The notes under the pieces were generated by a model. It made no database searches, was not told the origin of the DNA, and saw only the letters and a list, made by a program, of their open reading frames with translations. This document shows, piece after piece, positions 1-12,286 of a DNA stretch of 64,000 bases. The DNA lies in the NCBI GenBank assembly GCA_964057225.1, contig OZ059894.1:4402001-4466000 (forward strand). The letters run 5' to 3'. The first letter of the stretch is position 1. Every line of letters begins with the position of its first letter. This stretch comes from Auanema rhodensis. Taxonomy: Eukaryota > Nematoda > Chromadorea > Rhabditida > Rhabditidae. A program made the translations under genes and the position numbers.

Positions 1-1053
1 ATGCGGATTTTTAAGCTGCGTCGATCTGTGTTATCAGATTTGCGCTAGCTTAAAAATGCACCGAGATATCAACTGATATAAGTTCACACTTATATCCTCG
101 ATTTTCACCCTGAAGAATTAATTTTTTCGTTGAATAACATTGTCCATCGTCTTTGCCTTGAAAAAAGGAATCTAAAAACATCTACTTTTTGCTAAATTAT
201 TTTGAAATTTTTTGAAAAAATTTTTGTCAAAATGTTTTTGGAAGCAATGTTGAGTGTACATGGAAACTCAACATACACTAATGCATCATTTTTCAAACGA
301 TCATAACTAATTTTTGTATTGAGCGTTTCTCAATGTAGTATAGTGCATTCGATGCGGATTTTTAAGCTGCGTCGATCTGTGTTATCAGATGTGCGCTAGC
401 TTAAAAATGCACCGAGATATCAACTGATATAAGTTCACACTTATATCCTCGATTTTCACCCTGAAGGAATAATTTTTTCGTTGAATAACATTGTCCATCG
501 TCTTTGCCATGAAAAAAGGAATCTAAAAACATCTACTTTTCGCTAAATTATTTTGAAATTTTTCGAAAAAATTTTTGTCAAAATGTTTTTGGAAGCAATG
601 TTGAGTGTACATGGAAACTCAACATACACTAATGCATCATTTTTCAAACGATCATAACTAATTTTTGTATCAAGCGTTTCTCAATGTAGTTTAGTGCATT
701 CGATGCGGATTTTTAAGCTGCGTCGATCTGTGTTATCAGATTTGCGCTAGCTTAAAAATGCACCGAGATATCAACTGATATAAGTTCACACTTATATCCT
801 CGATTTTCACCCTGAAGGAATAATTTTTTCGTTGAATAACATTGTCCATCGTCTTTGCCTTGAAAAATGGAATCTAAAAACATCTACTTTTTGCTAAATT
901 ATTTTGAAATTTTTCGAAAAAATTTTTGTCAAAATGTTTTTGGAAGCAATGTTGAGTGTACATGGAAACTCAACATACACTAATGCATCATTTTTCAAAC
1001 GATCATAACTAATTTTTGTATCAAGCGTTTCTCAATGTAGTTTAGTGCATTCG
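1..1053. repeat. Three monomers at the left edge, no clear partner block
   Basis: The three units start at 1, 352 and 703. The first is the GAATTAA/T213 subtype ending TTG..TA, the second the G40/A158/C190 subtype, the third the T158/T166 subtype. The first two match neighbours seen in the 3-unit blocks (for example 31561-32262), so the window edge probably cuts into such a block. No other feature is present here. Confidence 0.7.
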
Positions 1054-3166
1054 ATGCGGATTTTTAAGCTGCGTCGATCTGTGTTATCAGATTTGCGCTA
1101 GCTTAAAAATGCACCGAGATATCAACTGATATAAGTTCACACTTATATCCTCGATTTTCACCCTGAAGGAATGATTTTTTCGTTGAATAACATTGTCCAT
1201 CGTCTTTGCCATGAAAAAAGGAATCTAAAAACATCTACTTTTTGCTAAATTATTTTGAAATTTTTCGAAAAAATTTTTGTCAAAATGTTTTTGGAAGCAA
1301 TGTTGAGTGTACATGGAAACTCAACATACACTAATGCATCATTTTTCAAACGATCATAACTAATTTTTGTATCAAGCGTTTCTCAATGTAGTTTAGTGTA
1401 TTCGATGCGGATTTTTAAGCTGCGTCGATCTGTGTTATCAGATTTGCGCTAGCTTAAAAATGCACCGAGATATCAACTGATATAAGTTCACACTTATATC
1501 CTCGATTTTCACCCTGAAGGAATAATTTTTTCGTTGAATAACATTGTCCATCGTCTTTGCCATGAAAAAAGGAATCTAAAAACATCTACTTTTCGCTAAA
1601 TTATTTTGAAATTTTTCGAAAAAATTTTTGTCAAAATGTTTTTGGAAGCAATGTTGAGTGTACATGGAAACTCAACATACACTAATGCATCATTTTTCAA
1701 ACGATCATAACTAATTTTTGTATCAAGCGTTTCTCAATGTAGTTTAGTGCATTCGATGCGGATTTTTAAGCTGCGTCGATCTGTGTTATCAGATTTGCGC
1801 TAGCTTAAAAATGCACCGAGATATCAACTGATATAAGTTCACACTTATATCCTCGATTTTCACCCTGAAGGAATAATTTTTTCGTTGAATAACATTGTCC
1901 ATCGTCTTTGCCTTGAAAAATGGAATCTAAAAACATCTACTTTTTGCTAAATTATTTTGAAATTTTTCGAAAAAATTTTTGTCAAAATGTTTTTGGAAGC
2001 AATGTTGAGTGTACATGGAAACTCAACATACACTAATGCATCATTTTTCAAACGATCATAACTAATTTTTGTATCAAGCGTTTCTCAATGTAGTTTAGTG
2101 CATTCGATGCGGATTTTTAAGCTGCGTCGATCTGTGTTATCAGATTTGCGCTAGCTTAAAAATGCACCGAGATATCAACTGATATAAGTTCACACTTATA
2201 TCCTCGATTTTCACCCTGAAGGAATGTTTTTTTTCGTTGAATAACATTGTCCATCGTCTTTGCCATGAAAAAAGGAATCTAAAAACATCTACTTTTTGCT
2301 AAATTATTTTGAAATTTTTCGAAAAAATTTTTGTCAAAATGTTTTTGGAAGCAATGTTGAGTGTACATGGAAACTCAACATACACTAATGCATCATTTTT
2401 CAAACGATCATAACTAATTTTTGTATTAAGCGTTTCTCAATGTAGTGTAGTGCATTCGATGCGGATTTTTAAGCTGCGTCGATCTGTGTTATCAGATTTG
2501 CGCTAACTTAAAAATGCACCGAGATATCAACTGATATAAGTTCACACTTATATCCTCGATTTTCACCCTGAAGGAATAATTTTTTCGTTGAATAACATTG
2601 TCCATCGTCTGTGCCTTGAAAAATGGAATCTAAAAACATTTACTTTTTGCTAAATTATTTTAAAATTTTTCGAAAAAATTTTTGTCAAAATGTTTTTGGA
2701 AGCAATGTTGAGTGTACATGGAAACTCAACATAAACTAATGCATCATTTTTCAAACGATCATAACTAATTTTTGTATCAAGCGTTTCTCAATGTAGTTTA
2801 GTGCATTCGATGCGGATTTTTAAGCTGCGTCGATCTGTGTTATCAGATGTGCGCTAGCTTAAAAATGCACCGAGATATCAACTGATATAAGTTCACACTT
2901 ATATCCTCGATTTTCACCCTGAAGGAATAATTTTTTCGTTGAATAACATTGTCCATCGTCTTTGCCATGAAAAAAGGAATCTAAAAACATCTACTTTTCG
3001 CTAAATTATTTTGAAATTTTTCGAAAAAATTTTTGTCAAAATGTTTTTGGAAGCAATGTTGAGTGTACATGGAAACTCAACATACACTAATGCATCATTT
3101 TTCAAACGATCATAACTAATTTTTGTATCAAGCGTTTCTCAATGTAGTTTAGTGCATTCGATGCGG

Positions 3167-3217
3167 ATTTTTAAGCTGCGTCGATCTGTGTTATCAGATT
3201 TGCGCTAGCTTAAAAAT
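3167..3217. repeat. Compound inverted repeat (dyad 1) in the reference monomer, present in almost every unit
   Basis: ATTTTTAAGCT at unit positions 7-17 is the exact reverse complement of AGCTTAAAAAT at 47-57. Inside it, GCG at 18-20 pairs with CGC at 43-45 after a one-base bulge. ATCTG at 24-28 pairs with CAGAT at 35-39 around a 6-base loop. Together they could fold as one long hairpin or cruciform. The common G48A variant (units starting at 2459, 3863, 5267, 6671, 7724, 8075, 12287, 15095, 18254, 19307, 19658, 22817 and 36475) breaks one outer pair. I saw no compensating change, so selection for pairing is not shown. Confidence 0.8.
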
Positions 3218-3234
3218 GCACCGAGATATCAACT

Positions 3235-3256
3235 GATATAAGTTCACACTTATATC
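3235..3256. repeat. Perfect 9-bp inverted repeat with 4-base loop (dyad 2)
   Basis: GATATAAGT at unit positions 75-83 and ACTTATATC at 88-96 are exact reverse complements around the loop TCAC. Both arms look unchanged in every full-length unit. The only nearby substitutions I noticed are one loop change (unit at 39283) and changes at 63 and 69, just outside. In the four 334-bp units the deletion removes unit positions 92-108 and so destroys most of the right arm. The dyad could be a symmetric protein-binding site or a hairpin; no function is shown by sequence alone. Confidence 0.85.
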
Positions 3257-3345
3257 CTCGATTTTCACCCTGAAGGAATAATTTTTTCGTTGAATAACAT
3301 TGTCCATCGTCTTTGCCTTGAAAAATGGAATCTAAAAACATCTAC

Positions 3346-3400
3346 TTTTTGCTAAATTATTTTGAAATTTTTCGAAAAAATTTTTGTCAAAATGTTTTTG
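3346..3400. other. A/T-tract block with near-palindrome centred on TTCGAA
   Basis: Unit positions about 186-240 carry a run of A- and T-tracts of 4 to 6 bases: TTTTT, TTTT, AAA, TTTTT, AAAAAA, TTTTT, AAAA, TTTTT. Many starts lie roughly 7 to 14 bases apart. The centre AAATTTTTCGAAAAAATTT is palindromic except for one extra A. Spaced A-tracts are known to bend DNA and affect nucleosome placement; that this block does so is inference. C213T (TTTTTTGAAAA) changes the palindrome centre in the GAATTAA subtype. Confidence 0.6.
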
Positions 3401-3406
3401 GAAGCA

Positions 3407-3434
3407 ATGTTGAGTGTACATGGAAACTCAACAT
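3407..3434. repeat. 9-bp inverted repeat with 10-base loop (dyad 3)
   Basis: ATGTTGAGT at unit positions 247-255 pairs with ACTCAACAT at 266-274. An alternative register also exists: AGTGTA at 253-258 can pair with TACACT at 274-279. Position 247 is variable (A in most units, T or G in subtypes), which weakens only the outermost pair. The inner 248-274 segment shows no variant that I noticed anywhere in the array. This dyad also contains TGTACA. Confidence 0.8.
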
Positions 3435-5968
3435 ACACTAATGCATCATTTTTCAAACGATCATAACTAATTTTTGTATCAAGCGTTTCTCAATGTAGTT
3501 TAGTGCATTCGATGCGGATTTTTAAGCTGCGTCGATCTGTGTTATCAGATTTGCGCTAGCTTAAAAATGCACCGAGATATCAACTGATATAAGTTCACAC
3601 TTATATCCTCGATTTTCACCCTGAAGGAATGATTTTTTCGTTGAATAACATTGTCCATCGTCTTTGCCATGAAAAAAGGAATCTAAAAACATCTACTTTT
3701 TGCTAAATTATTTTGAAATTTTTCGAAAAAATTTTTGTCAAAATGTTTTTGGAAGCAATGTTGAGTGTACATGGAAACTCAACATACACTAATGCATCAT
3801 TTTTCAAACGATCATAACTAATTTTTGTATTAAGCGTTTCTCAATGTAGTGTAGTGCATTCGATGCGGATTTTTAAGCTGCGTCGATCTGTGTTATCAGA
3901 TTTGCGCTAACTTAAAAATGCACCGAGATATCAACTGATATAAGTTCACACTTATATCCTCGATTTTCACCCTGAAGGAATGATTTTTTCGTTGAATAAC
4001 ATTGTCCATCGTCTTTGCCATGAAAAAAGGAATCTAAAAACATCTACTTTTTGCTAAATTATTTTGAAATTTTTCGAAAAAATTTTTGTCAAAATGTTTT
4101 TGGAAGCAATGTTGAGTGTACATGGAAACTCAACATACACTAATGCATCATTTTTCAAACGATCATAACTAATTTTTGTATCAAGCGTTTCTCAATGTAG
4201 TTTAGTGTATTCGATGCGGATTTTTAAGCTGCGTCGATCTGTGTTATCAGATTTGCGCTAGCTTAAAAATGCACCGAGATATCAACTGATATAAGTTCAC
4301 ACTTATATCCTCGATTTTCACCCTGAAGGAATAATTTTTTCGTTGAATAACATTGTCCATCGTCTTTGCCATGAAAAAAGGAATCTAAAAACATCTACTT
4401 TTCGCTAAATTATTTTGAAATTTTTCGAAAAAATTTTTGTCAAAATGTTTTTGGAAGCAATGTTGAGTGTACATGGAAACTCAACATACACTAATGCATC
4501 ATTTTTCAAACGATCATAACTAATTTTTGTATCAAGCGTTTCTCAATGTAGTTTAGTGCATTCGATGCGGATTTTTAAGCTGCGTCGATCTGTGTTATCA
4601 GATTTGCGCTAGCTTAAAAATGCACCGAGATATCAACTGATATAAGTTCACACTTATATCCTCGATTTTCACCCTGAAGGAATAATTTTTTCGTTGAATA
4701 ACATTGTCCATCGTCTTTGCCTTGAAAAATGGAATCTAAAAACATCTACTTTTTGCTAAATTATTTTGAAATTTTTCGAAAAAATTTTTGTCAAAATGTT
4801 TTTGGAAGCAATGTTGAGTGTACATGGAAACTCAACATACACTAATGCATCATTTTTCAAACGATCATAACTAATTTTTGTATCAAGCGTTTCTCAATGT
4901 AGTTTAGTGCATTCGATGCGGATTTTTAAGCTGCGTCGATCTGTGTTATCAGATTTGCGCTAGCTTAAAAATGCACCGAGATATCAACTGATATAAGTTC
5001 ACACTTATATCCTCGATTTTCACCCTGAAGGAATGATTTTTTCGTTGAATAACATTGTCCATCGTCTTTGCCATGAAAAAAGGAATCTAAAAACATCTAC
5101 TTTTTGCTAAATTATTTTGAAATTTTTCGAAAAAATTTTTGTCAAAATGTTTTTGGAAGCAATGTTGAGTGTACATGGAAACTCAACATACACTAATGCA
5201 TCATTTTTCAAACGATCATAACTAATTTTTGTATTAAGCGTTTCTCAATGTAGTGTAGTGCATTCGATGCGGATTTTTAAGCTGCGTCGATCTGTGTTAT
5301 CAGATTTGCGCTAACTTAAAAATGCACCGAGATATCAACTGATATAAGTTCACACTTATATCCTCGATTTTCACCCTGAAGGAATAATTTTTTCGTTGAA
5401 TAACATTGTCCATCGTCTGTGCCTTGAAAAATGGAATCTAAAAACATTTACTTTTTGCTAAATTATTTTAAAATTTTTCGAAAAAATTTTTGTCAAAATG
5501 TTTTTGGAAGCAATGTTGAGTGTACATGGAAACTCAACATAAACTAATGCATCATTTTTCAAACGATCATAACTAATTTTTGTATCAAGCGTTTCTCAAT
5601 GTAGTTTAGTGCATTCGATGCGGATTTTTAAGCTGCGTCGATCTGTGTTATCAGATGTGCGCTAGCTTAAAAATGCACCGAGATATCAACTGATATAAGT
5701 TCACACTTATATCCTCGATTTTCACCCTGAAGGAATAATTTTTTCGTTGAATAACATTGTCCATCGTCTTTGCCATGAAAAAAGGAATCTAAAAACATCT
5801 ACTTTTCGCTAAATTATTTTGAAATTTTTCGAAAAAATTTTTGTCAAAATGTTTTTGGAAGCAATGTTGAGTGTACATGGAAACTCAACATACACTAATG
5901 CATCATTTTTCAAACGATCATAACTAATTTTTGTATCAAGCGTTTCTCAATGTAGTTTAGTGCATTCG

Positions 5969-8900
5969 ATGCGGATTTTTAAGCTGCGTCGATCTGTGTT
6001 ATCAGATTTGCGCTAGCTTAAAAATGCACCGAGATATCAACTGATATAAGTTCACACTTATATCCTCGATTTTCACCCTGAAGGAATAATTTTTTCGTTG
6101 AATAACATTGTCCATCGTCTTTGCCTTGAAAAATGGAATCTAAAAACATCTACTTTTTGCTAAATTATTTTGAAATTTTTCGAAAAAATTTTTGTCAAAA
6201 TGTTTTTGGAAGCAATGTTGAGTGTACATGGAAACTCAACATACACTAATGCATCATTTTTCAAACGATCATAACTAATTTTTGTATCAAGCGTTTCTCA
6301 ATGTAGTTTAGTGCATTCGATGCGGATTTTTAAGCTGCGTCGATCTGTGTTATCAGATTTGCGCTAGCTTAAAAATGCACCGAGATATCAACTGATATAA
6401 GTTCACACTTATATCCTCGATTTTCACCCTGAAGGAATGATTTTTTCGTTGAATAACATTGTCCATCGTCTTTGCCATGAAAAAAGGAATCTAAAAACAT
6501 CTACTTTTTGCTAAATTATTTTGAAATTTTTCGAAAAAATTTTTGTCAAAATGTTTTTGGAAGCAATGTTGAGTGTACATGGAAACTCAACATACACTAA
6601 TGCATCATTTTTCAAACGATCATAACTAATTTTTGTATTAAGCGTTTCTCAATGTAGTGTAGTGCATTCGATGCGGATTTTTAAGCTGCGTCGATCTGTG
6701 TTATCAGATTTGCGCTAACTTAAAAATGCACCGAGATATCAACTGATATAAGTTCACACTTATATCCTCGATTTTCACCCTGAAGGAATAATTTTTTCGT
6801 TGAATAACATTGTCCATCGTCTGTGCCTTGAAAAATGGAATCTAAAAACATTTACTTTTTGCTAAATTATTTTAAAATTTTTCGAAAAAATTTTTGTCAA
6901 AATGTTTTTGGAAGCAATGTTGAGTGTACATGGAAACTCAACATAAACTAATGCATCATTTTTCAAACGATCATAACTAATTTTTGTATCAAGCGTTTCT
7001 CAATGTAGTTTAGTGCATTCGATGCGGATTTTTAAGCTGCGTCGATCTGTGTTATCAGATGTGCGCTAGCTTAAAAATGCACCGAGATATCAACTGATAT
7101 AAGTTCACACTTATATCCTCGATTTTCACCCTGAAGGAATGATTTTTTCGTTGAATAACATTGTCCATCGTCTTTGCCATGAAAAAAGAAATCTAAAAAC
7201 ATCTACTTTTTGCTAAATTATTTTGAAATTTTTCGAAAAAATTTTTGTCAAAATGTTTTTGGAAGCATTGTTGAGTGTACATGGAAACTCAACATACACT
7301 AATGCATCATTTTTCAAACGATCATAACTAATTTTTGTATCAAGCGTTTCTCAATGTAGTTTAGTGCATTCGATGCGGATTTTTAAGCTGCGTCGATCTG
7401 TGTTATCAGATTTGCGCTAGCTTAAAAATGCACCGAGATATCAACTGATATAAGTTCACACTTATATCCTCGATTTTCACCCTTAAGGAATGATTTTTTC
7501 GTTGAATAACATTGTCCATCGTCTTTGCCATGAAAAAAGGAATCTAAAAACATCTACTTTTCGCTAAATTATTTTGAAATTTTTCGAAAAAATTTTTGTC
7601 AAAATGTTTTTGGAAGCAATGTTGAGTGTACATGGAAACTCAACATACACTAATGCATCATTTTTCAAACGATCATAACTAATTTTTGTATTGAGCGTTT
7701 CTCAATGTAGTATAGTGCATTCGATGCGGATTTTTAAGCTGCGTCGATCTGTGTTATCAGATTTGCGCTAACTTAAAAATGCACCGAGATATCAACTGAT
7801 ATAAGTTCACACTTATATCCTCGATTTTCACCCTGAAGAATTAATTTTTTTGTTGAAAAACATTGTCCATCGTCTTTGCCTTGAAAATTGGAATCTAAAA
7901 ACATCTACTTTTTGCTAAATTATTTTGAAATTTTTCGAAAAAATTTTTGTCAAAATGTTTTTGGAAGCAATGTTGAGTGTACATGGAAACTCAACATACA
8001 CTAATGCATCATTTTTCAAACGATCATAACTAATTTTTGTATCAAGCGTTTCTCAATGTAGTATAGTGCATTCGATGCGGATTTTTAAGCTGCGTCGATC
8101 TGTGTTATCAGATTTGCGCTAACTTAAAAATGCACCGAGATATCAACTGATATAAGTTCACACTTATATCCTCGATTTTCACCCTGAAGGAATAATTTTT
8201 TTGTTGAATAACATTGTCCATCGTCTTTGCCTTGAAAATTGGAATCTAAAAACATCTACTTTTTGCTAAATTATTTTGAAATTTTTCGAAAAAATTTTTG
8301 TCAAAATGTTTTTGGAAGCAATGTTGAGTGTACATGGAAACTCAACATACACTAATGCATCATTTTTCAAACGATCATAACTAATTTTTGTATCAAGCGT
8401 TTCTCAATGTAGTTTAGTGCATTCGATGCGGATTTTTAAGCTGCGTCGATCTGTGTTATCAGATTTGCGCTAGCTTAAAAATGCACCGAGATATCAACTG
8501 ATATAAGTTCACACTTATATCCTCGATTTTCACCCTGAAGAATTAATTTTTTTGTTGAATAACATTGTCCATCGTCTTTGCCTTGAAAAAAGGAATCTAA
8601 AAACATCTACTTTTTGCTAAATTATTTTGAAATTTTTTGAAAAAATTTTTGTCAAAATGTTTTTGGAAGCAATGTTGAGTGTACATGGAAACTCAACATA
8701 CACTAATGCATCATTTTTCAAACGATCATAACTAATTTTTGTATTGAGCGTTTCTCAATGTAGTTTAGTGTATTCGATGCGGATTTTTAAGCTGCGTCGA
8801 TCTGTGTTATCAGATTTGCGCTAGCTTAAAAATGCACCGAGATATCAACTGATATAAGTTCACACTTATATCCTCGATTTTCACCCTGAAGAATTAATTT

Positions 8901-10531
8901 TTTCGTTGAATAACATTGTCCATCGTCTTTGCCTTGAAAAAAGGAATCTAAAAACATCTACTTTTTGCTAAATTATTTTGAAATTTTTTGAAAAAATTTT
9001 TGTCAAAATGTTTTTGGAAGCAATGTTGAGTGTACATGGAAACTCAACATACACTAATGCATCATTTTTCAAACGATCATAACTAATTTTTGTATTGAGC
9101 GTTTCTCAATGTAGTATAGTGCATTCGATGCGGATTTTTAAGCTGCGTCGATCTGTGTTATCAGATGTGCGCTAGCTTAAAAATGCACCGAGATATCAAC
9201 TGATATAAGTTCACACTTATATCCTCGATTTTCACCCTGAAGGAATAATTTTTTCGTTGAATAACATTGTCCATCGTCTTTGCCATGAAAAAAGGAATCT
9301 AAAAACATCTACTTTTCGCTAAATTATTTTGAAATTTTTCGAAAAAATTTTTGTCAAAATGTTTTTGGAAGCAATGTTGAGTGTACATGGAAACTCAACA
9401 TACACTAATGCATCATTTTTCAAACGATCATAACTAATTTTTGTATCAAGCGTTTCTCAATGTAGTTTAGTGCATTCGATGCGGATTTTTAAGCTGCGTC
9501 GATCTGTGTTTTCAGATTTGCGCTAGCTTAAAAATGCACCGAGATATCAACTGATATAAGTTCACACTTATATCCTCGATTTTCACCCTGAAGAATTAAT
9601 TTTTTCGTTGAATAACATTGTCCATCGTCTTTGCCTTGAAAAAAGGAATCTAAAAACATCTACTTTTTGCTAAATTATTTTGAAATTTTTTGAAAAAATT
9701 TTTGTCAAAATGTTTTTGGAAGCAATGTTGAGTGTACATGGAAACTCAACATACACTAATGCATCATTTTTCAAACGATCATAACTAATTTTTGTATCAA
9801 GCGTTTCTCAATGTAGTTTAGTGTATTCGATGCGGATTTTTAAGCTGCGTCGATCTGTGTTATCAGATTTGCGCTAGCTTAAAAATGCACCGAGATATCA
9901 ACTGATATAAGTTCACACTTATATCCTCGATTTTCACCCTGAAGAATTAATTTTTTCGTTGAATAACATTGTCCATCGTCTTTGCCTTGAAAAAAGGAAT
10001 CTAAAAACATCTACTTTTTGCTAAATTATTTTGAAATTTTTTGAAAAAATTTTTGTCAAAATGTTTTTGGAAGCAATGTTGAGTGTACATGGAAACTCAA
10101 CATACACTAATGCATCATTTTTCAAACGATCATAACTAATTTTTGTATTGAGCGTTTCTCAATGTAGTATAGTGCATTCGATGCGGATTTTTAAGCTGCG
10201 TCGATCTGTGTTATCAGATGTGCGCTAGCTTAAAAATGCACCGAGATATCAACTGATATAAGTTCACACTTATATCCTCGATTTTCACCCTGAAGGAATA
10301 CTTTTTTCGTTGAATAACATTGTCCATCGTCTTTGCCATGAAAAAAGGAATCTAAAAACATCTACTTTTCGCTAAATTATTTTGAAATTTTTCGAAAAAA
10401 TTTTTGTCAAAATGTTTTTGGAAGCAATGTTGAGTGTACATGGAAACTCAACATACACTAATGCATCATTTTTCAAACGATCATAACTAATTTTTGTATC
10501 AAGCGTTTCTCAATGTAGTTTAGTGCATTCG
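5969..10531. repeat. 13-monomer segmental duplication, copy 1
   Basis: The thirteen units from 5969 to 10531 match 17552-22114 in the same order, 33 units (11,583 bp) apart. Shared private markers include G153 with ACATAAAC (6671), AAGAAATC with T247 (7022), CCCTTAAGG (7373), two consecutive G48A units with TTGG (7724, 8075), and GTTTTCAG (9479). I noticed only three differences in about 4.56 kb: an A in the GTTGAAAAAC stretch of the unit at 7724, one C/T after the T-run in the unit at 8426, and GGAATAC instead of GGAATAA at 10181. The copying event is therefore recent relative to general monomer divergence. Confidence 0.88.
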
Positions 10532-12286
10532 ATGCGGATTTTTAAGCTGCGTCGATCTGTGTTATCAGATTTGCGCTAGCTTAAAAATGCACCGAGATAT
10601 CAACTGATATAAGTTCACACTTATATCCTCGATTTTCACCCTGAAGGAATGATTTTTTCGTTGAATAACATTGTCCATCGTCTTTGCCATGAAAAAAGGA
10701 ATCTAAAAACATCTACTTTTTGCTAAATTATTTTGAAATTTTTCGAAAAAATTTTTGTCAAAATGTTTTTGGAAGCAATGTTGAGTGTACATGGAAACTC
10801 AACATACACTAATGCATCATTTTTCAAACGATCATAACTAATTTTTGTATTAAGCGTTTCTCAATGTAGTGTAGTGCATTCGATGCGGATTTTTAAGCTG
10901 CGTCGATCTGTGTTTTCAGATTTGCGCTAGCTTAAAAATGCACCGAGATATCAACTGATATAAGTTCACACTTATATCCTCGATTTTCACCCTGAAGAAT
11001 TAATTTTTTCGTTGAATAACATTGTCCATCGTCTTTGCCTTGAAAAAAGGAATCTAAAAACATCTACTTTTTGCTAAATTATTTTGAAATTTTTTGAAAA
11101 AATTTTTGTCAAAATGTTTTTGGAAGCAATGTTGAGTGTACATGGAAACTCAACATACACTAATGCATCATTTTTCAAACGATCATAACTAATTTTTGTA
11201 TCAAGCGTTTCTCAATGTAGTTTAGTGTATTCGATGCGGATTTTTAAGCTGCGTCGATCTGTGTTATCAGATTTGCGCTAGCTTAAAAATGCACCGAGAT
11301 ATCAACTGATATAAGTTCACACTTATATCCTCGATTTTCACCCTGAAGAATTAATTTTTTCGTTGAATAACATTGTCCATCGTCTTTGCCTTGAAAAAAG
11401 GAATCTAAAAACATCTACTTTTTGCTAAATTATTTTGAAATTTTTTGAAAAAATTTTTGTCAAAATGTTTTTGGAAGCAATGTTGAGTGTACATGGAAAC
11501 TCAACATACACTAATGCATCATTTTTCAAACGATCATAACTAATTTTTGTATTGAGCGTTTCTCAATGTAGTATAGTGCATTCGATGCGGATTTTTAAGC
11601 TGCGTCGATCTGTGTTATCAGATGTGCGCTAGCTTAAAAATGCACCGAGATATCAACTGATATAAGTTCACACTTATATCCTCGATTTTCACCCTGAAGG
11701 AATACTTTTTTCGTTGAATAACATTGTCCATCGTCTTTGCCATGAAAAAAGGAATCTAAAAACATCTACTTTTCGCTAAATTATTTTGAAATTTTTCGAA
11801 AAAATTTTTGTCAAAATGTTTTTGGAAGCAATGTTGAGTGTACATGGAAACTCAACATACACTAATGCATCATTTTTCAAACGATCATAACTAATTTTTG
11901 TATCAAGCGTTTCTCAATGTAGTTTAGTGCATTCGATGCGGATTTTTAAGCTGCGTCGATCTGTGTTATCAGATTTGCGCTAGCTTAAAAATGCACCGAG
12001 ATATCAACTGATATAAGTTCACACTTATATCCTCGATTTTCACCCTGAAGGAATGATTTTTTCGTTGAATAACATTGTCCATCGTCTTTGCCATGAAAAA
12101 AGGAATCTAAAAACATCTACTTTTTGCTAAATTATTTTGAAATTTTTCGAAAAAATTTTTGTCAAAATGTTTTTGGAAGCAATGTTGAGTGTACATGGAA
12201 ACTCAACATACACTAATGCATCATTTTTCAAACGATCATAATTAATTTTTGTATTAAGCGTTTCTCAATGTAGTGTAGTGCATTCG
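9479..12286. repeat. 4-monomer higher-order repeat, two tandem copies
   Basis: Units at 9479-10882 and 10883-12286 share the order: GTTTTCAG GAATTAA/T213 ending T346; GAATTAA/T213 ending TTG..TA; G40 GGAATAC A158/C190; GGAATGA A158 ending TTA..TG. The one difference I noticed is CATAATTAA in the last unit of the second copy (11936). The first three units are the same 3-unit block amplified at 31210-34368. Confidence 0.85.

Larger units (their letters stand above)
3161..3511. repeat. Reference monomer (most common T158/T166 subtype)
   Basis: This unit is representative of the commonest subtype and serves as the coordinate system for the other entries. By hand count it has 112 G+C in 351 bases. 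Landmarks by unit position: inverted repeat 7-57; GCTAGC at 44-49; GATATC at 65-70; inverted repeat 75-96; variable block 115-121; T-run about 122-127; linked sites 158 and 166; variable 190 and 213; A/T-tract block about 186-240; variable 247; inverted repeat 247-274; TGTACA at 255-260; ATGCAT at 281-286; variable 320-321, 340 and 346. The main alternatives are T or G at 40, G or A at 48, GGAATAA / GGAATGA / GGAATAC / GAATTAA at 115-121, T..T / A..A / T..A at 158..166, T or C at 190, C or T at 213, A, T or G at 247, CA / TG / TA at 320-321, and T, A or G at 340. Confidence 0.95.
1054..6670. repeat. 8-monomer higher-order repeat, two tandem copies
   Basis: Units at 1054-3862 (2809 bp) and 3863-6670 (2808 bp) carry the same order of subtypes: GGAATGA ending in T346; A158/C190; T158/T166; GGAATGA ending TTA..TG; the G153/A204 unit with ACATAAAC; G40/A158/C190; T158/T166; GGAATGA ending TTA..TG. 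The last four units of each copy form a 4-unit subset, and its G153/A204 marker recurs at 2459, 5267, 6671 and 18254. The copies differ at least at G48A in the first unit and by a 1-bp T insertion in the unit at 2107. Confidence 0.85.

Noticed and set aside
3225-3245. GATATAAG as a TATA-type promoter element
   Set aside because: It is part of a perfect dyad in a non-coding satellite, and AT-rich DNA gives such matches by chance. No transcript start can be supported.
3287-3420. T-runs after inverted repeats as bacterial-type terminators
   Set aside because: The stems are AT-rich, not followed directly by a T-run, and there is no gene upstream. The array looks eukaryotic.
3161-3511. CENP-B box-like sequence in the monomer
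   Set aside because: TTTCGTTGAATAACATT fits the TTCG and central A of the mammalian CENP-B box but lacks the CGGG end. ATTCGATGCGG also fails the required spacing. No true box was found on either strand.
3161-3511. Monomer as an old dimer of a roughly 175-bp unit
   Set aside because: Comparing the two halves by eye shows no consistent similarity beyond A/T tracts.
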